Assembly (NCBI RefSeq): GCF_039954625.1
Contig: NZ_CP157199.1
Span: forward strand, 868,001 to 932,000
Reading direction: 5' to 3'
Origin: Pontimicrobium sp. SW4
Lineage (GTDB): Bacteria; Bacteroidota; Bacteroidia; Flavobacteriales; Flavobacteriaceae
DNA: 64,000 nt
In this document: positions 1 through 7,278 of the stretch, one piece after another
Layout of the letters: each line of letters starts with the position of its first letter
Position numbering within the stretch: position 1 is the stretch's first letter
Position numbers and translations under genes: made by a program
Notes under the pieces: model-generated
Told to the model about the DNA's origin: nothing
The model's input: only the letters and a program-made list of their open reading frames with translations
Databases searched by the model: none

Positions 1-44
1 AAAAAAAGAATGGATGTTAGGGTTAGAATTAGTAGTCTTTTCAT
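1..44 (-). CDS. N-terminus of an exported protein, cut by the window edge
   Basis: The first 44 bases encode, on the minus strand, an ATG followed by MKRLLILTLTSILF, which is the start of a typical signal peptide or lipoprotein leader. Its ATG overlaps the TGA of the DHH phosphoesterase as ATGA, so the two are translationally coupled. In related flavobacteria a gliding-motility lipoprotein (GldI, peptidyl-prolyl isomerase) is often found near here, but only 14 codons are visible and that identity is a guess. Confidence 0.5.
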   Translation of the reverse strand, partial: MKRLLILTLTSILF

Positions 45-1057
45 GATTTGAGGTCATTTTTATAGATTGGTAAGATACTAATAAATTTTTCAATTGTTTT
101 TTTAAGTGATAATTCGCTTCTTCCACCTGCTGCATTTATATGTCCTCCACCATTAAAATGTTCTCTTGCAAACATGTTTACATCAAAATGGTCTTTAGAT
201 CGTAACGATATTTTTACAATACCTTCACTTTGATTTTCAATGAAAATAACAGCAAATTTTACGCCATTTAAGGATAAAGCATAATTAACAATACCCTCAG
301 TATCTCCTTTTTTATAATCGAATAAATTTAGCTCTTTTTGAGATAAAGTAATATAAGCAGTATTAAAATCTGAAATCAATTTTAGGTTACTTAAAGCACG
401 TCCTAATAACTGCAGTTTATTAAAACTATTTGTGTCATATACATTATTATGTATTTGAGCATTGTCTGCTCCATTATCTATAAGACTTGCAATTACACGA
501 TGCGTCGTGCTTGTCGTAGACCTAAACCTAAAAGATCCAGTATCTGTCATTACTCCAGTATACAAGCAAGTACTAATATTAGCGTTAATAGCTTTAACAT
601 CTTCAAGCATTTCTATAAAATGATAAATCATTTGAGATGTAGAGCACATAGTTACATCAGAGTAAATATACTGTGCATAATCATCAGGTTGCTGATGGTG
701 ATCGATTAGAATTTTTATAGCTTCAGCATTTGCTAAAATGGTTTCCATATCGCCAGTTCTATGTAAGGCGTTAAAATCTAAAGTAAAAATAATATCAGCA
801 TTCAAAATTAAGTCATCTGCTTTAGTTTTATCAGAATCATATTTTAAAACTAAGTCATCTCCAGGGAGCCATTTTAAGAAATCGGGATAATCATTAGGCG
901 CAATGACTATAGCATTATGATTATATAGCTTTAAGTAATGATATAATCCAAGTGTTGAACCCATAGCATCCCCATCAGGATTTTTATGAGGGACAATCAC
1001 TATTTTTTTAGGTGATTTTAATAAAGCTTTTATTTTTGAAATCTCTGTTTTAGTCAT
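41..1057 (-). CDS. DHH-family phosphoesterase (NrnA-like oligoribonuclease / pAp phosphatase)
   Basis: A 338-residue cytosolic protein of the DHH/DHHA1 superfamily. The N-terminal DHH domain shows the metal-binding motifs NPDGDAMGS near residue 26, a D in LDFNAL near 94, and DHH followed by QQP near 119. The C-terminal DHHA1 domain ends in the GGGHINAAGG motif near 303. Length and motif order fit NrnA-type enzymes, which degrade 2-5 nt RNA fragments and dephosphorylate pAp from sulfate assimilation; which activity dominates cannot be told. It overlaps the next minus-strand gene by four bases and lies divergent from the PhoD-like gene. Confidence 0.88.
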   Translation of the reverse strand: MTKTEISKIKALLKSPKKIVIVPHKNPDGDAMGSTLGLYHYLKLYNHNAIVIAPNDYPDFLKWLPGDDLVLKYDSDKTKADDLILNADIIFTLDFNALHRTGDMETILANAEAIKILIDHHQQPDDYAQYIYSDVTMCSTSQMIYHFIEMLEDVKAINANISTCLYTGVMTDTGSFRFRSTTSTTHRVIASLIDNGADNAQIHNNVYDTNSFNKLQLLGRALSNLKLISDFNTAYITLSQKELNLFDYKKGDTEGIVNYALSLNGVKFAVIFIENQSEGIVKISLRSKDHFDVNMFAREHFNGGGHINAAGGRSELSLKKTIEKFISILPIYKNDLKS

Positions 1058-1105
1058 AAGAAGCGAAGATACAATTTAATAACAAATCCTTTAAATGTAA
1101 TATAC

Positions 1106-1113
1106 TACTTTTG
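1106..1113 (+). promoter_or_regulatory. -7 box of the PhoD-like gene
   Basis: TACTTTTG matches the Bacteroidota sigma-A -7 consensus TAnnTTTG and lies 29 bases before the ATG at 1143. No convincing -33 TTG is seen at the usual spacing. Confidence 0.5.
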
Positions 1114-1142
1114 TAAAAAATTAACCTTTTTTATAATTACTC

Positions 1143-2177
1143 ATGAAGACAATTTTTAAATATGTATTGCTAGTTTTACTTGTAATTTCATGTAAAAGCA
1201 ATAAGGAGAAATCAATTAATTTAAAAGAAACTAAAGAAATTGACTTTATAATCGCTTTTGGATCTTGTAATAGGCAATCGTTTGAAAACAAACTCTGGAA
1301 ACCTGTTTTAGAAAATAAACCTATAGCTTGGATTTGGGGAGGCGATGTTATTTATTCTGATACTGATGATATGAAATTAATGTCACAACATTATCAGCAA
1401 CAACTTCAACAAGAAGGTTACGACCAGATAATTAAGGGAATGAAAGTTTTAGGTACTTGGGATGATCATGATTATGGATTAAATGATGGTGGTTTGGAGT
1501 ATGTAGCTAAAGCAGAAAGTCAGCAATTATTTTTAGATTTTATAGGTGTTTCGAAGACAGATAGTAGAAGGAAACGTGAAGGGGTATACCATTCAGAAGT
1601 TATAGAAACAGATAAAGGAAGTGTGAAAGTTATTGTTTTAGATACACGTTATTTTAGAAGTGCTTTAACACCATCTGATAATCCTGAGCATCGATATCAA
1701 CCAAATGTCTATGGAGAAGGTACAATGTTAGGCGATATACAATGGCAATGGCTAGAGAATGAATTAAATTCCTCAAAATCTGATTTTAACCTAATTGTAA
1801 GTAGTATCCAGTTTTTATCTGCTGAACACGGTTTTGAAACTTGGGGAACTATGCCTCATGAAGTGGATAAGCTTAAAAACTTAATTAGTACATCTAAAGC
1901 AAATGGTGTTATTGTATTGTCTGGTGACAGACATATTTCGGAGTTTTCTAAAATTACCATAGAAGGGTTAGATTATCCTTTAATTGATTTTACTTCAAGC
2001 GGAATGACACACTCGTATACTAGTTTTGATGGTGAACCAAATCAATATAGAGAGGGACAAGTAGTTTCCGATTTAAGTTTTGGACTACTTAAAATTAATT
2101 TTGATACCAAAAAGGTTGTTATGCAAATGCGAGGAGAGAATAATGTATTACAGCAAGAACTAACACAAACTTATTAA
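1143..2177 (+). CDS. PhoD-like alkaline phosphatase family lipoprotein
   Basis: A 344-residue exported metallophosphatase. The leader ends in the lipobox VISC at residues 14-17, so it should be a lipoprotein. Motifs of the PhoD/metallophosphatase fold appear in order: FGSCN (about 40), WGGDVIYSD (about 65), WDDHDYG (about 107), LDTRYFR (about 168) and SGDRHISEF (about 260). These give the metal-binding Asp, Asn and His ligands. Family members hydrolyse phosphomonoesters or phosphodiesters outside the cytoplasm, often for phosphate scavenging; the substrate here is unknown. It stands alone, divergent from the DHH gene, with its own -7 box. Confidence 0.85.
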   Translation: MKTIFKYVLLVLLVISCKSNKEKSINLKETKEIDFIIAFGSCNRQSFENKLWKPVLENKPIAWIWGGDVIYSDTDDMKLMSQHYQQQLQQEGYDQIIKGMKVLGTWDDHDYGLNDGGLEYVAKAESQQLFLDFIGVSKTDSRRKREGVYHSEVIETDKGSVKVIVLDTRYFRSALTPSDNPEHRYQPNVYGEGTMLGDIQWQWLENELNSSKSDFNLIVSSIQFLSAEHGFETWGTMPHEVDKLKNLISTSKANGVIVLSGDRHISEFSKITIEGLDYPLIDFTSSGMTHSYTSFDGEPNQYREGQVVSDLSFGLLKINFDTKKVVMQMRGENNVLQQELTQTY

Positions 2178-2180
2178 AGC

Positions 2181-2210
2181 TTGGTAATTTATATAAAAAC
2201 TGTATTTTTG
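2181..2210 (+). promoter_or_regulatory. promoter of ndk
   Basis: TTG at 2181-2183 and TATTTTTG at 2203-2210 form a Bacteroidota -33/-7 pair with 19 bases between. The ATG of ndk follows 20 bases later. This is one of the best promoter matches in the window. Confidence 0.7.
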
Positions 2211-2230
2211 CACGAAATTTAAATAAAACA

Positions 2231-2650
2231 ATGGCAACAAATAGAACATTTACAATGCTAAAACCTGATTCAGTTGAAAAAGGGAATATTGGCGCAATAT
2301 TAGAAAAAATAACAGCTTCAGGATTTAGAATTGTAGCAATGAAGTTAACTCAAATGACTAAGGCAGATGCTGAAGCATTTTATGCAGTGCACAATGAACG
2401 TCCATTTTTTGGAGAGTTAGTTGAGTATATGACTAGAGGACCAATTGTAGCTGCAATTTTAGAAAAAGAGAATGCAGTTGAGGACTTTAGAACGTTAATT
2501 GGGGCAACAAATCCAGCTGAAGCTGCTGAAGGAACTATACGTAAACTATATGCCGCATCTATTGGAGAAAATGCTGTTCACGGTAGTGATAGTGATGACA
2601 ATGCTGCAATAGAAGGTGCGTTTCACTTTTCGGGAAGAGAAATGTTTTAG
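2231..2650 (+). CDS. ndk: nucleoside-diphosphate kinase
   Basis: A 139-residue enzyme that moves the gamma-phosphate between nucleoside triphosphates and diphosphates through a phosphohistidine. The catalytic His is at residue 117 in NAVHGSDS. The N-terminal [10 protein letters not shown] and the ERPFF segment near 56 are family signatures. Length is normal. It is a single-gene unit with its own promoter and a strong terminator just downstream, as expected for a constitutive housekeeping gene. Confidence 0.97.
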   Translation: MATNRTFTMLKPDSVEKGNIGAILEKITASGFRIVAMKLTQMTKADAEAFYAVHNERPFFGELVEYMTRGPIVAAILEKENAVEDFRTLIGATNPAEAAEGTIRKLYAASIGENAVHGSDSDDNAAIEGAFHFSGREMF

Positions 2651-2668
2651 AGAGTAATAAAATTAAAT

Positions 2669-2700
2669 TAAAAGCTACAACGAAAGTTGTAGCTTTTTTT
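2669..2700 (+). terminator. rho-independent terminator after ndk
   Basis: An 11-bp perfect stem (AAAGCTACAAC at 2671-2681, GTTGTAGCTTT at 2686-2696) closes a GAAA tetraloop and runs into a T tract. It ends the ndk transcript. Confidence 0.9.
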
Positions 2701-2767
2701 ATGCGTCATATTTGCATTAATACAACTCAAATAATTACAATATGTAGGGTTAAGTATTTAGTTCAAA

Positions 2768-3097
2768 CTAATTGGCATTAAAAGTAGTTTTAAAAAAATC
2801 TTTTTTGGTAAACAAACTGTGTAGTAATGTTACAATTTGAAATATTAAATAAATACTTACTGCCCAAAAAACACTAAGGTACCATGGTGACAAGATAAAC
2901 ATTAAGAATATTCCTAAAACAATGGCAATTAATGGATTTAAAAATTGATGATATAATATAAAAGAAAACACAATCATTCCACAGCCACCAATAATAATTA
3001 AATAAGTGTTAGAATAAATATTACCTGTTAAAAACAAACAAAGAGCTACTAAATTAAGTAGGTTTTTAATACAAAAAATTTTAAGGTTTTTGCTCAT
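2768..3097 (-). CDS. small membrane protein, unknown function
   Basis: A 109-residue protein with about four hydrophobic segments (roughly 10-24, 30-48, 55-68 and 70-92) and a short polar C-terminus. No motif is recognised. It lies between ndk and the DUF721 gene on the minus strand, and its start overlaps the end of the small upstream frame by 17 bases. Probably an inner-membrane protein; no function is proposed. Confidence 0.55.
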   Translation of the reverse strand: MSKNLKIFCIKNLLNLVALCLFLTGNIYSNTYLIIIGGCGMIVFSFILYHQFLNPLIAIVLGIFLMFILSPWYLSVFWAVSIYLIFQIVTLLHSLFTKKDFFKTTFNAN

Positions 3098-3266
3098 AAG
3101 GGAATAAATTAGATAAAGAAACAGACACCTTAGAAAGATATTGACCTAATTCCAACAAAGAATGGTCATAATTGTTATATCTAAAAAAACAATACAATTT
3201 ATTCCTGTCTAAACCAAATAGTATAGTACTAGAAACAATGATTATTGTTAGGGAAATCGGTTTCAT
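3081..3266 (-). CDS. possible small exported or membrane protein
   Basis: A 61-residue frame starting MKPISLTIIIVSSTILFG, which looks like a leader or a single membrane segment, followed by 40 mixed residues including SLLELGQYL. It overlaps the downstream membrane protein gene by 17 bases, as in a coupled pair. Nothing else supports it, and it may be a remnant or a chance frame. Confidence 0.35.
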   Translation of the reverse strand: MKPISLTIIIVSSTILFGLDRNKLYCFFRYNNYDHSLLELGQYLSKVSVSLSNLFPYEQKP

Positions 3267-3365
3267 TGTTAAACTTTTAAGCTATAATTATTATGTATAA
3301 GCATTGCTCACACAATTATTATAGAGGGATGTAATAAAATTAGTGGTTTCTTTGGTGAAAAACAA

Positions 3366-3381
3366 TACGTAGAACTACGTA
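3366..3381. repeat. 16-base inverted repeat TACGTAGAACTACGTA
   Basis: Seven-base arms TACGTAG and CTACGTA flank AA. It sits in the gap between the DUF721 gene end (3398) and the small frame ending at 3266. It has no T tract directly after it on either strand, so it resembles a binding site or short repeat more than a terminator. Confidence 0.4.
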
Positions 3382-3397
3382 TATTTTAGAAATTAAA

Positions 3398-3700
3398 TTA
3401 TTTTAGAATTAAGGTTTTAATAAGAGGTTTACCTAAAGCTTCATTAAGCATGGTGATAATTTTTTCTTTCCCATAGCTTAATTCTTCTCGTAGCACAGAT
3501 GAGCTAAGTTGCACATATAAAGTGTCTCTTTTTAGTTGTACAGAAGTTGTATAACTATTAACACCATTTCCCATAAGGTTTTCCCAAGCATCTTTAATTT
3601 CAACCTTGTCTAAACCTTCTTGAAGTTTATTGGTAGATACAAACTCTTTAAGTACATCACTTAAAGCCATATTTTCATTATGTCGTTTTTTACTCGTCAA
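3398..3700 (-). CDS. DUF721 domain protein (DciA-like)
   Basis: About 100 residues with the DUF721 core: an N-terminal helix (ALSDVLKEFVSTNKLQEGLDK), a W in the IKDAWENLMG segment, and a beta-rich end. The family includes DciA, which helps load the replicative helicase in bacteria lacking DnaC. The longest frame starts at 3760 deep inside the upstream gene. I chose a TTG at 3700, which keeps the basic TSKKRHNEN tail seen in relatives; an ATG at 3670 is the alternative. It overlaps the lipocalin-like gene by 11 bases and lies in a recF operon. Confidence 0.8.
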   Translation of the reverse strand: MTSKKRHNENMALSDVLKEFVSTNKLQEGLDKVEIKDAWENLMGNGVNSYTTSVQLKRDTLYVQLSSSVLREELSYGKEKIITMLNEALGKPLIKTLILK

Positions 3701-4118
3701 TGTTAATGCTTTTGTAAGGGTTGTAAATATAACGAAAGCCTTGAGAATTAACGATAACAAGTTCTTCTTTTGTGGCTCTAATAATAGTTTCTTTAGTAAT
3801 GATACTATTATGATTGTAATAGATGTTTAAAGAATCATTTTCAATTTTCAAAGTAAAAGGAGCTTCATCTTGATTTACAATAAAAGTGCCATTTAGCGTA
3901 GGCGTAACTTTTTTTCTAAAACCTGTTAAGTCATTATTAATTTCAAAATAGTCAACCGAAAGATTTGCATTATACGCCTTAATAAGTTTGTTGTCTTTTT
4001 TTACTTCTTTAATTTCCCAATACCCTTCAATAAAAGCAATCTCATCTTCAGGGTTAGAAGTACAATTACTAAAAGTAAAAGCAATTATTACAATATATAG
4101 GAGGGATCTAAAATTCAT
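3690..4118 (-). CDS. lipocalin-like lipoprotein
   Basis: A 142-residue lipoprotein. The leader ends in FSNC at residues 16-19. The body opens with IEGYWEIKEV, the G-x-W signature that begins many lipocalin-like domains, and continues with alternating short beta strands. It sits between recF and the DUF721 gene with 7 bases before it, a layout common in flavobacteria. A ligand is not known, and a structural role at the outer membrane is as likely as binding. Confidence 0.75.
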   Translation of the reverse strand: MNFRSLLYIVIIAFTFSNCTSNPEDEIAFIEGYWEIKEVKKDNKLIKAYNANLSVDYFEINNDLTGFRKKVTPTLNGTFIVNQDEAPFTLKIENDSLNIYYNHNSIITKETIIRATKEELVIVNSQGFRYIYNPYKSINIDE

Positions 4119-4125
4119 TTTTTCA

Positions 4126-5208
4126 TTATTGTAAGTGAAAAATCTGATAAGTTTGGTGTACTTGCTTTATTGCATTTTCGGTTCTATCTGGATGTGTATC
4201 AGTAATAAATATTTGACCAAAATTTTCATTATCAACTAATGCTATAATTTGAGATACTCTATTTTCATCTAATTTATCAAAAATATCATCTAAAAGTAAA
4301 ATTGGTGTCACACCACTTTGTGCTTTAGTAAAATCAAATTGGGCTAATTTTAGAGCTATTAAAAATGATTTTTGCTGCCCTTGACTGCCAAATTTTTTAA
4401 TAGGATACGCTTCAATTTCAAATTTTAAATCGTCTTTATGTGTACCAACACTAGTATGTTGTAAAGCTTTATCTTTATTTAAATTAGTTTCTAATAGCGT
4501 TTGTAATGAGTCGCTAAATAAGTCGCTTTTATATGTAAGATTTACTATTTCGTTACCATTACTAATCGCTTTATAACGTTCTTTAAATATAGGCACAAAT
4601 ACTTTAAGAAACTCGTTGCGCTTTTCATGTATAGATTGGCCTAATTGATTTAATTGCGAATTGTAAATTTCTAAAGTATCGCTATTAAAAGTGTTATTAA
4701 CTGCAAAGTATTTTAATAGTGCATTACGCTGTGCTAAAACTTTATTATACGAAATAAGTTCTTGCAAGTATGTTTTATCACTTTGCGAGATAACACCATC
4801 CATAAACTTGCGCCTTGTATCACTTCCTTCAATTATTAAGTCTCTATCAGCTGGCGAAATAATAACTAAAGGCAAAAAACCAATATGATCACTAAACTTA
4901 TCATATACCTTTCCATTGCGTTTAATAATCTTTTTTTGACCTTTTTTTAAAGAAATAATTATCTTTTCTTGTTTTTCTAATTTAGAGTATACACCGTCCA
5001 CTACAAAAAAATCTTCATTATGTTTTATATTTTGAGAGGCTATTGGGTTAAAATAACTTTTACCAAAAGAAAGGTGGTAAATAGCATCTAAAATATTTGT
5101 TTTACCAATACCATTTGAGCCAACAAAGCAGTTTATTTTTGTGTCAAATTCAAAAGTTTTTGAATCAAAATTTTTGTAATTTAGTACAGATAATGTTTTT
5201 AAAACCAT
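4126..5208 (-). CDS. recF: DNA replication and repair protein RecF
   Basis: A 360-residue SMC-like ATPase that acts with RecO and RecR to load RecA on gapped DNA. The Walker A motif GSNGIGKT lies at about residues 30-37, the signature segment [12 protein letters not shown] near 270, and Walker B with the D-loop ([14 protein letters not shown]) near 300. The ATG at 5208 is preferred to the TTG one codon upstream because the family starts MxLKxLSxxNYKNF. It heads a minus-strand unit with the lipocalin-like and DUF721 genes. Confidence 0.96.
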   Translation of the reverse strand: MVLKTLSVLNYKNFDSKTFEFDTKINCFVGSNGIGKTNILDAIYHLSFGKSYFNPIASQNIKHNEDFFVVDGVYSKLEKQEKIIISLKKGQKKIIKRNGKVYDKFSDHIGFLPLVIISPADRDLIIEGSDTRRKFMDGVISQSDKTYLQELISYNKVLAQRNALLKYFAVNNTFNSDTLEIYNSQLNQLGQSIHEKRNEFLKVFVPIFKERYKAISNGNEIVNLTYKSDLFSDSLQTLLETNLNKDKALQHTSVGTHKDDLKFEIEAYPIKKFGSQGQQKSFLIALKLAQFDFTKAQSGVTPILLLDDIFDKLDENRVSQIIALVDNENFGQIFITDTHPDRTENAIKQVHQTYQIFHLQ

Positions 5209-5316
5209 CAAAAATGTAAGTTATAAATCTAAAAAGAAGGTGTAATTCTTTAAAAAGAAGCTGCAAATTATTGAAAAATAACAAATAAATTACCTTTTTT
5301 ATACCAATAAAAATTT

Positions 5317-5324
5317 TATTTTTG
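5317..5324 (+). promoter_or_regulatory. -7 box before the TPR-ribH operon
   Basis: TATTTTTG matches TAnnTTTG and lies 21 bases before the ATG at 5346. It rules out the longer frame that would start inside the box at 5322. Confidence 0.65.
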
Positions 5325-5345
5325 CGGCGCATTAATATAGAATAT

Positions 5346-6116
5346 ATGGCGACTTATAAGAAAAGAGGTTATAAACCAAAAACAAAGGCAGAGAAAGCTG
5401 ACGCAATAGAAGAACAATCGGCAACGGCTGAGGTATTTAATACTTTAGATCAAGGTGCTTCTAGAACTGAAGAGTGGGTTGCAAAAAACCAAAAGTATAT
5501 TTTTATTATTGTTGGTTTAGCCGCAATAATTGTTTTAGGGTATTTAGGATATAACAAATTTATTCAAGAGCCTAAAGAAAGTGTAGCTATGAACGATATG
5601 TTCCAAGCTCAAAAATATTTTGATGAAGCTGTTACTACCGGTGTTGAAAAAGATTCATTATTTAACCTAGCTTTAAATGGAGGTGAAGGTAAGTTTGGAA
5701 TGTTAGATATCATTTCAGAATACAAAAGTACCAATGCAGGAAACTTAGCAAGCTATTATGCTGGAATGTCTTATTTGAATCTTAAAGATTATCAAAATGC
5801 TATTGAGCATTTAAGTAATTTTAAATCTGATGATATGGTTTTAGGACCTATCGCTCAAGGAGGTATTGGAGATGCATTTATTCAGTTAGGACAAAAAGAA
5901 GACGCTTTAGATTATTATACTAAAGCTGCAAATATGTCTGCAAACGACTTCACAACGCCATTGTATTTATTTAAAGCTGGTAGTGTAGCACTAGATTTAG
6001 GTGATAACACTAAGGCTTTACAAAATTTTAAGAGAATAAAAGAAGAATTCGCTTCAAGTAATGAAGCAGCAAATATTGATGCATTTATTGGTAAAGCTGA
6101 AGCTGCTAGTAACTAA
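5346..6116 (+). CDS. membrane-anchored tetratricopeptide repeat protein (YfgM-like)
   Basis: A 256-residue protein. A basic N-terminus (MATYKKRGYKPKTK) precedes one membrane segment at about 55-72 (YIFIIVGLAAIIVLGYLGY), and the remainder is exported helical repeats with TPR signatures such as ASYYAGMSYLNLKDY and DALDYYTKAA. Architecture resembles YfgM, an ancillary SecYEG/periplasmic chaperone partner in Enterobacteria; that role is not shown here. The start is set by the -7 box just upstream. ribH follows after 3 bases, so the two are co-transcribed. Confidence 0.82.
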   Translation: MATYKKRGYKPKTKAEKADAIEEQSATAEVFNTLDQGASRTEEWVAKNQKYIFIIVGLAAIIVLGYLGYNKFIQEPKESVAMNDMFQAQKYFDEAVTTGVEKDSLFNLALNGGEGKFGMLDIISEYKSTNAGNLASYYAGMSYLNLKDYQNAIEHLSNFKSDDMVLGPIAQGGIGDAFIQLGQKEDALDYYTKAANMSANDFTTPLYLFKAGSVALDLGDNTKALQNFKRIKEEFASSNEAANIDAFIGKAEAASN

Positions 6117-6119
6117 AAC

Positions 6120-6602
6120 ATGGCAACTGTAAATAAAAATTTATCACATTACGATAAGACAACAATCCCAAGCGCGAAAGATTTTCGGTTTGGGATTGTT
6201 GTTTCTGAATGGAATGAAACCATTACAGGAGGTCTTTACAAAGGAGCTATAGAAGCGTTATTAGATTGTGGGGCTTCTAAAAACAATATTATTAGTTGGG
6301 ATGTTCCAGGAAGTTTTGAGCTTATATACGGATGCAAAAAGATGCAACAACAAAATGTAGATGCAGTTATAGCTATTGGAAGCGTTATACAAGGAGAAAC
6401 GAAGCATTTTGATTTTGTTTGCGAAGGTGTTTCTCAAGGCATCAAAGATCTTAATGTGTTACATGAAACGCCTGTGATTTTTTGTGTACTAACCGACAAT
6501 ACATTACAGCAAGCTATTGAACGTTCTGGTGGTATTCATGGTAATAAAGGTACTGAAGCTGCTATTGCTGCAATAAAAATGGCTTTCCTAAGTAAACAAT
6601 AA
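6120..6602 (+). CDS. ribH: 6,7-dimethyl-8-ribityllumazine synthase
   Basis: A 160-residue enzyme making the riboflavin precursor lumazine from 5-amino-6-ribitylaminouracil and dihydroxybutanone phosphate. Family signatures are VSEWNE near residue 29, PGSFELIYG near 62, GSVIQGETKHFD near 82 and the C-terminal NTLQQAIERSGG. The conserved H in TKHFD is present. It follows the TPR protein by three bases. It is the only riboflavin gene in the window, so the pathway is scattered. Confidence 0.96.
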   Translation: MATVNKNLSHYDKTTIPSAKDFRFGIVVSEWNETITGGLYKGAIEALLDCGASKNNIISWDVPGSFELIYGCKKMQQQNVDAVIAIGSVIQGETKHFDFVCEGVSQGIKDLNVLHETPVIFCVLTDNTLQQAIERSGGIHGNKGTEAAIAAIKMAFLSKQ

Positions 6603-6725
6603 ACAATAGTATTACGTTTTTTTTCTTTATAAAACGAAGTTTCACTAAATAATCCTGTATTTTTTAAATACCATTTTGTTAACAATTTTTGGCATTTCCA
6701 AAGTGTAATTTCCCTGTATTTTAAG

Positions 6726-6733
6726 TACATTTG
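6726..6733 (+). promoter_or_regulatory. -7 box before the small membrane protein pair and mutL
   Basis: TACATTTG fits TAnnTTTG and lies 20 bases before the TTG start at 6754. The -33 region is weak (no TTG at proper spacing). Confidence 0.45.
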
Positions 6734-6753
6734 AAACATTAGTATATAATAGA

Positions 6754-6978
6754 TTGTTTAAGCAACGCAAGAATAAAAAGTTTAATTATAAACCTAGGTT
6801 TTCAAAAGAAAATCAAGTTGGAGAGCATTCTAAGGAGCATAATTTAGCGTCTAAATGGCAAAAACAAAGAGACGTTAATCTTGGAACTGGAAGACGTGGA
6901 TTTTCAATGCGTACATTAATTATCATTTTGGTATTGTTATTGATTTGTATGTATGTATTAGAAAATAAGTTCATGTAA
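6754..6978 (+). CDS. small membrane protein, first of a related pair
   Basis: A 74-residue protein starting at a TTG. The basic N-terminus (residues 1-15) carries the pattern F-K-x-R-x-N-K-K-F-N-Y-x-P-x-F, shared with the next gene. A single hydrophobic segment at about 53-69 lies near the C-terminus, giving a tail-anchored layout. Relatives are sometimes labelled riboflavin synthase beta subunit, apparently only because ribH is next door; nothing here supports that. Function unknown. Confidence 0.65.
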   Translation: MFKQRKNKKFNYKPRFSKENQVGEHSKEHNLASKWQKQRDVNLGTGRRGFSMRTLIIILVLLLICMYVLENKFM

Positions 6979-6990
6979 AAATAATAAGCT

Positions 6991-7272
6991 ATGGGAATTT
7001 TTAAAACACGCCAAAACAAAAAGTACAATTATACACCTCAATATTTTGATGATAAAGGAGAAGGTAACCCTTATGCGATTAAACATAAATTTGATGAGTA
7101 TAGAACCACTATTGGTAAGCATAGCTTGAAAGCAAAACTTAATAACGCTTTAGCCGATCTTAAAGGAGAAAAAGACAAAGAAGCTAACAGACGAATTTTA
7201 ATTATAGTTGCCATTCTTGTATTAATATTTCTATTCATCATTGACTTTGACTTATCCATTTTCTTTTCATAA
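6991..7272 (+). CDS. small membrane protein, second of a related pair
   Basis: A 93-residue protein with the same basic N-terminal pattern (FKTRQNKKYNYTPQY, residues 4-18), a charged middle (ALADLKGEKDKEANRR) and one C-terminal membrane segment from about 70 to 91. It begins 12 bases after its paralogue and ends 6 bases before mutL, so all three are probably one transcript. It is likely an old tandem duplicate whose middle has diverged. Function unknown. Confidence 0.7.
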   Translation: MGIFKTRQNKKYNYTPQYFDDKGEGNPYAIKHKFDEYRTTIGKHSLKAKLNNALADLKGEKDKEANRRILIIVAILVLIFLFIIDFDLSIFFS

Positions 7273-7278
7273 AAATTA

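Noticed and set aside
5322..5345. Upstream start for the TPR protein
   Set aside because: It would begin inside the -7 box; ATG at 5346 fits the family.
6754..7272. Riboflavin synthase beta subunit label for the two small proteins
   Set aside because: They have a single membrane helix and no synthase motif; the label seems to come from being next to ribH.
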